Positions 34,711 through 40,669 of a DNA stretch of 40,669 nt are shown here, one piece after another. The position numbers were made by a program, and so were the translations under genes. The stretch comes from Bacteroidales bacterium (lineage in GTDB: Bacteria; Bacteroidota; Bacteroidia; Bacteroidales; FEN-979): the NCBI GenBank assembly GCA_030681475.1, contig JAUXWT010000063.1:1-40669 (forward strand), written 5' to 3'. Positions within the stretch are counted from its first letter, which is position 1. Every line of letters starts with the position of its first letter. The notes beneath the pieces are model-generated. The model saw only the letters and a program-made list of their open reading frames with translations. It was not told the DNA's origin and did not search any database.

Positions 34711-35046
34711 ATGGCAACATTAGATGAAATGAATCAGGCAGTTCTTCATGGAAAGACTAAAATATTGACTTTAGACAGGATCAAAGAATTAACCGGAAAG
34801 AGAATCGCAACAATTTATTTTAATTTCCGGCCACCATTCATGCATGAAGTTGACGAATTTATTGTTGGTGAAATTAAGAGTGCCTTTGATCTTCACCCGG
34901 ATCAGAAGTCGGTGGTTAAAGAACTTAAAAGCAGCCCACATTTATTAAAACGAATGAAATCCACTTTGGAGGTCCTTACTGAAGAGGGCAGAAGAACCTC
35001 CATACGGGTTGAATCCTATAAAAAGCAGAATATTCACAGGTCCTGA
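34711..35046 (+). CDS. Soluble protein of unknown function under the stress box
   Basis: A 111-residue protein, MATLDEMNQAVLHGKTKILT, then LDRIKELTGKRIATIYFNFR and a C-terminal helical, basic half. No membrane segment, no signal peptide, no recognised family. It is accepted because it is the first gene after promoter copy 8, has coding-like composition and is followed in the same direction by a second small gene. KILTLDRIKELTGK-IATIYFN reads as a short alpha/beta unit that could bind nucleic acid or a small ligand, but this is a guess. Confidence 0.65.
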   Translation: MATLDEMNQAVLHGKTKILTLDRIKELTGKRIATIYFNFRPPFMHEVDEFIVGEIKSAFDLHPDQKSVVKELKSSPHLLKRMKSTLEVLTEEGRRTSIRVESYKKQNIHRS

Positions 35047-35091
35047 CAATGCTTATGAAGTATGGTTCAAGGAATTTTAATGCTATAGCGC

Positions 35092-35271
35092 ATGGTTCTC
35101 AAGTCAAAGCTTTCATCAGGTTCAGTGGCAGACAAATACCCGGTGACTTTTGATGATGGTAAAACGATAATTTTTATTTCAGATAAAAGTAAAGAGCCCG
35201 AAACAAGGCAATGGTATGAACAACGGGTAGCCAACAGGTTTAAGAAGTATGTTAAAAAGCCTAAAAAATAA
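35092..35271 (+). CDS. Small basic protein of unknown function
   Basis: A 59-residue reading frame from ATG 35092 to TAA 35269-35271: MVLKSKLSSGSVADKYPVTF, then DDGKTIIFISDKSKEPETRQ and a strongly basic end (RFKKYVKKPKK). It has no recognised family. It is retained because it fits between the 34711 gene and the hydrolase, in their direction, with an amino-acid make-up typical of real proteins. A longer ancestral gene reduced to this end is possible. The 160 bases that follow (35272-35430) hold no convincing gene. Confidence 0.45.
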   Translation: MVLKSKLSSGSVADKYPVTFDDGKTIIFISDKSKEPETRQWYEQRVANRFKKYVKKPKK

Positions 35272-35430
35272 ATGTATTAACAGCTTACTTTAATTCAGTA
35301 CGCATATCCAATGAGTTCCAACCGGTTCGAATATTGAAGGACTACTATTGGTCACAGGAAGATTATCGTATCCACCTTATTATATAATTGAAGCAAAGAA
35401 AAAGCACCAAACAGTTAACAGAAATTCAAA

Positions 35431-36291
35431 TTGAAAATAATGAAGAAATTACAGGATAAAAAGAAAAAAGGAATGACCCGGGAAGAATATATTAAAGTTG
35501 AATCCAATGTGTACCTGCATGTTACAGATGCAGGTATGGGGAGGCCGGTTGTCCTTATCCACGGCTGGCCCCTGAGTGATGAAATGTATGAATACCAGTA
35601 CAACGATCTGATAAACAATGATTTTCGGGTAATTGGCATAACATTACGGGGCTTTGGGAAATCGAGTAAACCATATGGACTTTATAATTATAATGTACAT
35701 GCAAGGGATATCAAAAAAATCCTTGACCACCTGGATATAAAAAAAGCTGTTTTAGGCGGCTTTTCCATGGGCGGCTCCGTTGTAATCCGGTATGTCTCGT
35801 TATATAAGAGTGCCCATGTCTCAAAGCTGGCCTTATTCAGTGCTGCAGCACCGATCTGGACACAACGCAAGGATTTTCCATACAATTTGCAAAAAAGTGC
35901 GGTGGATGCCCTGGTTGAACTGAACTACAGGGACAGGCCGAAACTTCTGTCCGATTTTGCAAAAATATTCTCTGCCACGGAAACCTCGTTAAATGAAGGG
36001 ATAGGCAATTGGCTGAATGGGATTTGCCTAAGTGCGTCTTCTTATGCAACGGCAAAATGTTTAATTGCTTTACGGGATACTGACCTTAGAAAGGATTTAA
36101 CGAAAATTAAAATCCCGACACTCATTATGCATGGCAAACAGGATAAAATCTGTTCTTTTGATCTGGCTGAACAGATGAAAGCCGGAATCTCCGATTCGCA
36201 ACTCATTCCTTTTGAGAATAGCGGCCACAGCTTGTTTCTGGAGGAAACTGAGAAGTTTAATACAGCGCTTATCAAATTTGCAGGTAAGTGA
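35431..36291 (+). CDS. Alpha/beta hydrolase (non-haem chloroperoxidase-like)
   Basis: A 286-residue alpha/beta hydrolase. HGWPLSDEMY carries the oxyanion-hole region, Ser112 in GGFSMGGSVVIRY is the nucleophile, Asp238 in MHGKQDKI the acid and His266 in NSGHSLFLEE the base. FRVIGITLRGFGKSSKPYG is typical of esterase/non-haem haloperoxidase relatives. No signal peptide. The natural substrate is unknown. The first 14 residues are basic and may be untranslated; ATG 35440 or 35473 are alternatives. It probably belongs to the unit under promoter copy 8. Confidence 0.85.
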   Translation: MKIMKKLQDKKKKGMTREEYIKVESNVYLHVTDAGMGRPVVLIHGWPLSDEMYEYQYNDLINNDFRVIGITLRGFGKSSKPYGLYNYNVHARDIKKILDHLDIKKAVLGGFSMGGSVVIRYVSLYKSAHVSKLALFSAAAPIWTQRKDFPYNLQKSAVDALVELNYRDRPKLLSDFAKIFSATETSLNEGIGNWLNGICLSASSYATAKCLIALRDTDLRKDLTKIKIPTLIMHGKQDKICSFDLAEQMKAGISDSQLIPFENSGHSLFLEETEKFNTALIKFAGK

Positions 36292-36311
36292 GTCAGGATA
36301 AAGAAACTTCC

Positions 36312-36944
36312 TTATGAATGATCCACTCCATCCGTTTGTGTAAATCGTAAAATTTTCCGGGCTATATCCTCTGGTGAAAGAATAAAATCTATACAACCGG
36401 TTGCTATTGCGCTCTCCGGCATATCCGGCTGGATAGCTGTATCGGGCTTCTGCGCTATGGTAATACCGCCCACTTCTTTTATACCGCAAAGTGCTTCCGC
36501 ACCATCCCCGTCATATCCTGAGACAATGACAGCGATAAGTTTGCCATCCCAGTGTTTTGTCAAAGAACGAAGGAAAACAGTAATAACATCAGGCCAACCC
36601 CGTGGCTTTGATATTGGTTTTAGTCGAAATTCCTCATCCAGAACATGCAAGTCGCATTTTTCTGGTATGATATATACATGGTTGGGCCGGATGTCTAGTT
36701 TCTCGGTTATAAGTGTAACTGGCATCTCCGTATAGCGCGGAAGAATCTCATGAAGTTGGGTGGCTACCGTTCTCAAGTGATTTACGATGACGATAGCAAC
36801 ACCCATATCTGCCGGAAGATTTCGCAGTAACCGGATATAGGAGTCGAGTCCTCCGGCAGAACCGCCAACACAAATAACAGGAAAGTCTTTTGCAGCATTC
36901 TTATTCTTCAGTGGTTTCATAACGCTCAAGGAAATGTATGCCAT
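36312..36944 (-). CDS. Stand-alone CheB methylesterase domain protein
   Basis: A 210-residue protein that is only the CheB catalytic domain: Ser29 in VGGSAGGLDSY, His56 in VIVNHLRTVATQL and Asp147 in SGYDGDGAEAL. The receiver domain of chemotaxis CheB is absent, so it is not controlled by direct phosphorylation. It resembles the CheB part of the fusion at 20320, and catalytic positions fall at the same residue numbers. It starts 47 bases after the HPF-like gene in the unit under promoter copy 9. ATG at residue 9 is an alternative start. Confidence 0.88.
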   Translation of the reverse strand: MAYISLSVMKPLKNKNAAKDFPVICVGGSAGGLDSYIRLLRNLPADMGVAIVIVNHLRTVATQLHEILPRYTEMPVTLITEKLDIRPNHVYIIPEKCDLHVLDEEFRLKPISKPRGWPDVITVFLRSLTKHWDGKLIAVIVSGYDGDGAEALCGIKEVGGITIAQKPDTAIQPDMPESAIATGCIDFILSPEDIARKILRFTQTDGVDHS

Positions 36945-36991
36945 TGTGGATGTCCCATAGTCATTTTTCGTTTTTTGACATAATCTTATTT

Positions 36992-37306
36992 TTAGTGATT
37001 TGAAGTGCGTTCAAGAATGGTTTCTAAAGCAGTTTGTAGTTTATCAATAGCACCTGATACAGCTAGTTCAACTGTATCATCCTGACATGAAACAGCAATT
37101 GGTTGCCTGCCTTCAAGTCTGGCTTCCAGCAAACATCGTATATCATTCATGCCTTCTTTTTTTCCATTTTCGTCTGATAGATGAACTTCTATTCTTGTAA
37201 TATGAGATTGGTATCTTTTTAGCTCTTCAGCAATTTGAGAAGTAAAAACAGTTTGATGCTTTTCATCTCCATTAATTGTTTTGTCGGTATTAAATTGAAT
37301 TTTCAT
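36992..37306 (-). CDS. HPF/RaiA-like ribosome-associated protein
   Basis: A 104-residue protein with the beta-alpha-beta-beta-beta-alpha order of ribosome hibernation factors: MKIQFNTDKTINGDE at the start, RIEVHLSDENGKKEG for the strand and turn, LLEARLEGRQPIAVSC and AIDKLQTALETILERTSNH for the last helix. Length suits short HPF-like proteins. Such proteins sit in the mRNA channel of idle ribosomes and stabilise them. Its neighbours are a very acidic protein (21 bases upstream) and a CheB domain protein. It is under promoter copy 9, in keeping with a stationary-phase role. Confidence 0.75.
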   Translation of the reverse strand: MKIQFNTDKTINGDEKHQTVFTSQIAEELKRYQSHITRIEVHLSDENGKKEGMNDIRCLLEARLEGRQPIAVSCQDDTVELAVSGAIDKLQTALETILERTSNH

Positions 37307-37327
37307 AGCTGTATTTTTGTTTAATTG

Positions 37328-37645
37328 TTATCCTTTATCCTCATCTAAATCATTATGATTATCCCCACCCAAACTATAATAATTGTTTTCTTCATCCTCA
37401 CTGCCAACTTTTTCTTGTTGATCATCTAATTCTGATCCTGGAACATCCAGGTCATCGCCAGACATATCATCCTCAAAATTCTTTTCGTTTAATGTCCCTT
37501 CCTCTTCGTTTGGTGCTTTTTTTTTAGAAATATCTTCTGGATTTAAATCCATTTCTTTTTCCGCCTGTTTGTATATGTCTTCTGAAGGCGGATAGAGCGG
37601 AATAATTTCTAGATCCGTTTTGCTTTTAATTTCTGTAGTTTTCAT
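37328..37645 (-). CDS. Very acidic, probably disordered protein
   Basis: A 105-residue protein rich in Asp, Glu, Asn and Lys without hydrophobic core: MKTTEIKSKTDLEIIPLYPP, then a middle of the type NEEEGTLNEKNFEDDMSGDD and a C-terminal DNHNDLDEDKG. No domain is recognised and it is probably unfolded. It is the first gene after promoter copy 9 (its ATG is 40 bases past the -7 box) and lies 21 bases from the HPF-like gene, so a partner role on ribosomes or as a water-binding stress protein is possible. Confidence 0.65.
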   Translation of the reverse strand: MKTTEIKSKTDLEIIPLYPPSEDIYKQAEKEMDLNPEDISKKKAPNEEEGTLNEKNFEDDMSGDDLDVPGSELDDQQEKVGSEDEENNYYSLGGDNHNDLDEDKG

Positions 37646-37685
37646 TTGGTATTTGTTTTATTGTAATGAATATTTCACTATGATA

Positions 37686-37753
37686 CAAAGGTGAGACTTA
37701 TTGCTATCAAATGTCTTACATAACTATCGAAAAGAGTTACATGATTCACACAT
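37686..37753 (-). promoter_or_regulatory. Stress-box promoter module, copy 9
   Basis: On the minus strand ATGTGTGAATCATGTAAC starts at 37753, TATGTAAG forms the second half-site and CACCTTTG (37693-37686) the -7 box. It stands back to back with copy 10, with 111 bases between their first boxes. Confidence 0.85.
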
Positions 37754-37864
37754 TACAAGCAATCAGAATATTTTACATAAAAAATCTGTCGCTTCTAAGA
37801 CACAACAGGTTACAACTAACTTAGAACAGTCAACCTGCAAGCCAAATTGTCCAGGTAATTGAGA

Positions 37865-37932
37865 ATCTGTGAATGATGTAAAATATTTCCAGAAATGTGT
37901 AACGGTTTCCGGAATGAATGGTTACACCTTTG
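37865..37932 (+). promoter_or_regulatory. Stress-box promoter module, copy 10
   Basis: ATCTGTGAATGATGTAAA at 37865 (one change in the first box), TGTGTAAC at the second half-site and CACCTTTG (37925-37932) as the -7 box. The CsbD gene begins 41 bases later. As in copy 5, a TTTCC-GGAA word follows each half-site. Confidence 0.85.
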
Positions 37933-37973
37933 TATAGTTGTGAAAATGCATTCACAATTTAAAATTCAAAAAA

Positions 37974-38216
37974 ATGAATACAACTGAAGTAAAAGGAAAC
38001 TGGAATGAGCAGAAAGGTAAGCTCAAACAGCAATTTGCAAATTTAACGGACGATGATCTGATGTTTGCCGAAGGGAAAAAAGATGAAATGCTTGGAAAAC
38101 TTCAAATCAAACTCGGAAAAACCAAAGAAGAATTGCACAAGGTTATGTCGAAACAAAAGCCATCTGCTTTAAAAAAAAGATGCCGTTGCAAACGATTATC
38201 TCTCAATAAAAATTAA
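37974..38216 (+). CDS. CsbD-family stress protein
   Basis: An 80-residue protein. Residues 1-60 match CsbD well: MNTTEVKGNWNEQKGKLKQQ, then FANLTDDDLMFAEGKKDEML and GKLQIKLGKTKEEL. CsbD proteins are small, charged and induced by general stress in many bacteria; the biochemical role is not known. The last 20 residues (SALKKRCRCKRLSLNKN) are unlike the family, which normally ends near residue 60, so a small indel near 38140 may have extended the frame. First gene under promoter copy 10. Confidence 0.85.
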   Translation: MNTTEVKGNWNEQKGKLKQQFANLTDDDLMFAEGKKDEMLGKLQIKLGKTKEELHKVMSKQKPSALKKRCRCKRLSLNKN

Positions 38217-38238
38217 TAAAAATTAAAAAATTAAAATC

Positions 38239-38688
38239 ATGAAAAAAATTATTGTATTAATGTCAGCATGCTTGTTGTTCGCCTTTTTCGGTTATACCCA
38301 AACCATCCCGGCTGAAAAGGTTCCGGCACCGGTAAAAGAAACTTTTGCAAAAAAGTTCCCTGCTGCAACCTCGGTCGCATATAAAATGGAAAAGACGGAT
38401 TATAAAGTCACCTTTAAAGATAAAGCAGTCGGGATGTCTGCCAATTTCAATTCCAAGGGGCAATGGCTGGAAACCCAAACCATCATGATCGAATCAGATC
38501 TCCCAAAAGAGGTGTTAACCTCAGTGGCTACTAACTTTGTAGGTTTTGTAATTACAGACATAACAAAAATAGATGGTCCGGGAGATGTATTAAATTATGA
38601 GATGCATTTAAAGAAGGGAACAGTTGCTGAAAAGGTTAAGTTCTCGCCGAATGGTGAAATCCTGAAAAAGACACCTTTAAAGAAATAG
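38239..38688 (+). CDS. PepSY-like periplasmic protein
   Basis: A 149-residue exported protein. The signal peptide is MKKIIVLMSACLLFAFFGYT with cleavage after TQ. Two PepSY-like repeats follow: PAPVKETFAKKFPAATSVAY with YKVTFKD, and LPKEVLTSVATNFVGFVITD with NYEMHLKKG. This is the DUF2874/PepSY-like family of Bacteroidota, periplasmic proteins of uncertain role. It starts 22 bases after the CsbD gene and is probably co-transcribed. A candidate terminator follows at 38742. Confidence 0.85.
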   Translation: MKKIIVLMSACLLFAFFGYTQTIPAEKVPAPVKETFAKKFPAATSVAYKMEKTDYKVTFKDKAVGMSANFNSKGQWLETQTIMIESDLPKEVLTSVATNFVGFVITDITKIDGPGDVLNYEMHLKKGTVAEKVKFSPNGEILKKTPLKK

Positions 38689-38741
38689 CGGAAAGGAAAG
38701 GAAATTACTGATCATCGTATGATTGACTATTATTGTGAAAG

Positions 38742-38773
38742 CACCTATCCGGAATTTCGGGCAGGTGTTTTCT
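38742..38773 (+). terminator. Candidate terminator after the PepSY-like gene
   Basis: CACCT (38742-38746) pairs with AGGTG (38763-38767), with an inner CCG/CGG pair, and TTTTCTTT follows. It lies 54 bases past the stop and before the YihY gene. This would separate that gene from the CsbD unit, at least in part. Confidence 0.5.
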
Positions 38774-38824
38774 TTACTTTGTACAATTTCGCCATTCATT
38801 GATTATTTATTCTCACCGAAAAAA

Positions 38825-39715
38825 ATGAAAAAATGTTTGAAAAATAATTTATCCCTTTTGAAAATCGCGTTTAAAGGATGGTGGTCAAAAGATCCGTTTC
38901 GCGAAAGTGCAGTGATAGCACATTACTCGATTTTTTCTTTACCAGGATTGCTGGTAGTCATCGTAACATTCGCCGGATATTTTTTTGGACGCGATGCGGT
39001 GAATAAGCATATTACAGATCAAATCACTTCCATGTTAGGGGCAGAAACAGCCATTCAAATTCAGAACATGATTGTGCAGGCAAGCAGGATCCGGAATTCT
39101 GTCTGGTTAACTGTAATCGGATTGGTTATCATTATCATTGGTGCAACGGGAGTGTTCGCTCAATTTCAGCAATCATTAAATGTCATTTGGGAAGTTAAGG
39201 CTGACATAACAAAATCGGGTATTTGGAACGTGATCAAGGTTCGGCTGTTTTCCTTCGGGCTGATCGTGGCTATAGCGTTTCTGCTCATCGTTTCGCTGGT
39301 AGTCTCTGCCATGTTATCGGCATTTGGTAATTGGATTTCAAATCATTTTTCTGATTCGTTTCTTGTTGTTTTACAGGTGGTTAATTTCATTTTTTCCTTT
39401 ATAATCATTGCTGTACTATTTGCCCTGATGTTTAAAATATTTCCGGATGCCAAAATTAAATGGAAGGATGTATGGATCGGCTCATTTCTTACTGCCTTTC
39501 TATTTGAGATTGGCAAAGTTGGTCTGGGTTTGTATTTCTCAAAAGCAGACCCTGGTGTAGGATATGGTGCCGCAGGTTCGGTCATATTAATTTTGCTTTG
39601 GGTTTCTTATTCCTCCATGCTGGTTTTGTACGGTGCAGAATTTACACACGCTTATGCCGTCAGGAATTCAGGCAAGGTAATTCCTTCAGAAATTGCTAAA
39701 AAAGAGATTCAATGA
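38825..39715 (+). CDS. YihY/BrkB-family inner-membrane protein
   Basis: A 296-residue membrane protein with about six helices. The family hallmarks are AFKGWWSKDPFRESAVIAHY near the N-terminus, GVFAQFQQSLNVIWEV, FKIFPDAKIKWKDVWIGSFL and YGAAGSVILILLWVSYSSML, followed by YGAEFTHAYA. The family includes YihY and was once misnamed RNase BN; function is unknown. The ATG at 38825 is preferred; an earlier in-frame start at 38723 would add 34 residues spanning a terminator-like hairpin. A TACTTTG at about 38774 could be its own -7 box. Confidence 0.88.
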   Translation: MKKCLKNNLSLLKIAFKGWWSKDPFRESAVIAHYSIFSLPGLLVVIVTFAGYFFGRDAVNKHITDQITSMLGAETAIQIQNMIVQASRIRNSVWLTVIGLVIIIIGATGVFAQFQQSLNVIWEVKADITKSGIWNVIKVRLFSFGLIVAIAFLLIVSLVVSAMLSAFGNWISNHFSDSFLVVLQVVNFIFSFIIIAVLFALMFKIFPDAKIKWKDVWIGSFLTAFLFEIGKVGLGLYFSKADPGVGYGAAGSVILILLWVSYSSMLVLYGAEFTHAYAVRNSGKVIPSEIAKKEIQ

Positions 39716-39807
39716 ACAACAAAATCATATGAATACACAAACAGAAATCGCAAAATCAGATATTCATTTTAACTCCAATTAGTTGTGTTCTTATCAAAAG
39801 TCTAATC

Positions 39808-39834
39808 TTTCAAATTTTCTTAGAAAATTTGAAA
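39808..39834. terminator. Perfect 12-bp AT-rich hairpin between YihY and the transposase
   Basis: TTTCAAATTTTC and GAAAATTTGAAA are perfect reverse complements around a TTA loop, in the gap (39716-39894) between convergent genes. It is AT-rich and lacks a GC core, so it may be a weak two-way terminator or part of the insertion sequence end. Two copies of GTTATAGTTA lie between it and the transposase stop. No gene is seen in the gap. Confidence 0.4.
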
Positions 39835-39894
39835 CTTCTTGTTCTGTTAATGCTGTTATAGTTATCACTGCCTTTCACTAGCGTTGCGTTATAG

Positions 39895-40569
39895 TTACAA
39901 CAATATCAACTGATTACAATCTTGTTCTTTGACATCTTGAATGTTCTCGTTCAAAAAGAGCGTTTTTAATGATGTTCTGTCAAATGCTGAAAGGCTTATC
40001 AGTTGCAGGATTTCATACAATTTCTGTGGTAGTTTGAGCTTCTTTTTTGTAATAACTACAAGCACATAAGTTGAAATAGCAATCCAAACCTGCGTCCTTA
40101 CTGCGTTTTCACTGTGTCCCCAAAATGTTTGAATTTTGAGGTGCTGCTTGATCCATTTGAAAAATATCTCAATACCCCAACGATTCCTATATAAAGCAGC
40201 GATTGTGAGAGCAGATAATTTGAAATTATTTGTAAGAAAAATAAGGGTGTTCCCAGTTTCTGCATCAAAATACCGTATTCTTCTCAAACATCCTGGATAC
40301 TTTTTTGATGTCGCTGAACCAGTAAGGACAATGGTTTGATCGCAAATTACCCCTGTCTCTTTTTTTGTTGTTTTTCGTTTAATCACCCGATACTTCATAT
40401 TATCTTTTGCGGTCACAACAAAGTTGGTTCTTTCCCCTGCAAGCCGCCACAGTCGTGCAAAATCAATATATGCTTTATCCATTACCAAATAGCTGCCAGC
40501 AGGGAAGGAAATATAGTCCAATGTATTTACTTTTGACCCCGGTCTAAACTGGTACCAGTAGACAGGTCA
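39895..40569 (-). pseudogene. IS4-type transposase, N-terminal part missing
   Basis: The C-terminal 208 residues of a DDE transposase are present. VMDKAYIDFARLWRL carries one catalytic Asp, TNFVVTAKDNMKYRVI follows, and YRNRWGIEIFFKWIKQHLKI is the YREK signature of the IS4 family with the catalytic Glu. The open frame continues upstream as WYQFRPGSKVNTLDYISF only to a stop near 40569, with no start codon and without the roughly 170 N-terminal residues and first Asp expected. The element is therefore truncated or frameshifted. The last 100 bases of the window show no gene. Confidence 0.75.
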
Positions 40570-40669
40570 AAATGATACCACCCCAAGGCGATGGCGTACA
40601 CTTCATGGTTTTAACATATATCGTTAATGTGTGTATCGGGGAACAGTTTGATGTTTCATTATGACATGT

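Noticed and set aside
1-40669. tRNA or rRNA genes
   Set aside because: No cloverleaf with a GTTCRA-type T arm and no conserved rRNA segment was seen on either strand by eye.

Overview
The window looks like a chromosomal segment of a Bacteroidota bacterium. It is moderately AT-rich. Its promoters carry the Bacteroidota -7 element TAnnTTTG instead of TATAAT. Several proteins belong to families typical of that phylum: DUF3943, DUF4421, OmpA with thrombospondin type-3 repeats, PepSY-like, and small Cys-free AraC regulators. Short palindromic repeat arrays of the kind common in Bacteroidota intergenic DNA are also present. Genus and species cannot be read from the sequence.

The main result is a promoter module repeated ten times, seven on + and three on -. 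It begins with ATGTGTGAAT (nine exact, one ATCTGTGAAT). This is followed by a TGTAA-like block at module positions 13-17, a second TGTAA-like block exactly 21 bp later (positions 34-38), and a -7 box at positions 61-68. The geometry is the same to the base in all ten copies. Two half-sites in direct repeat two helical turns apart, the second at about -33, is the layout expected of an AraC-type activator touching RNA polymerase. Two closely related 186-aa AraC-family regulators are encoded here. One lies inside the operon driven by the first copy, so a self-activating stress regulon is a reasonable hypothesis.

Layout. 1-520: palindromic repeats. 622-8912: a small membrane protein, then module 1 and a tightly packed operon (DUF5670 peptide, AI-2E permease, GH130, GT4 fusion, AraC regulator, hybrid histidine kinase, response regulator). 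8926-11066 (-): BamA-like outer-membrane protein behind a frameshifted small gene. 11084-12371: module 2 and a strip of decayed genes, including scraps of a metal-efflux protein and a heavy-metal P-type ATPase. 12418-13975: module 3 and OmpA. 14237-20177: an operon without the module (SDR dehydrogenase, frameshifted PPK2, membrane protein, baeRF3-like protein, Ca-type P-ATPase). 20320-23788: CheB-CheR-PAS fusion and a PAS protein. 23827-25390: module 4, a small protein, CbpA and CbpM. 25478-27349: module 5, a beheaded secreted-protein gene and DUF3943. 27607-30360 (-): module 6, two small membrane proteins, DUF4421 and PAP2. 30395-33853 (-): module 7, PAP2 and a DUF748 protein. 33846-34406 (-): second AraC regulator. 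34576-36291: module 8, two small proteins and an alpha/beta hydrolase. 36312-37753 (-): module 9, acidic protein, HPF-like protein and CheB. 37865-39715: module 10, CsbD, PepSY-like protein and YihY. 39895 to the end: truncated IS4-type transposase.

Taken together, the module-driven genes suggest an envelope and stationary-phase stress programme: CsbD, ribosome hibernation, CbpA/CbpM chaperones, OmpA, PAP2 phosphatases, AsmA-like protein and small membrane peptides. Several genes carry single-base frameshifts. These may be real decay or sequencing errors.
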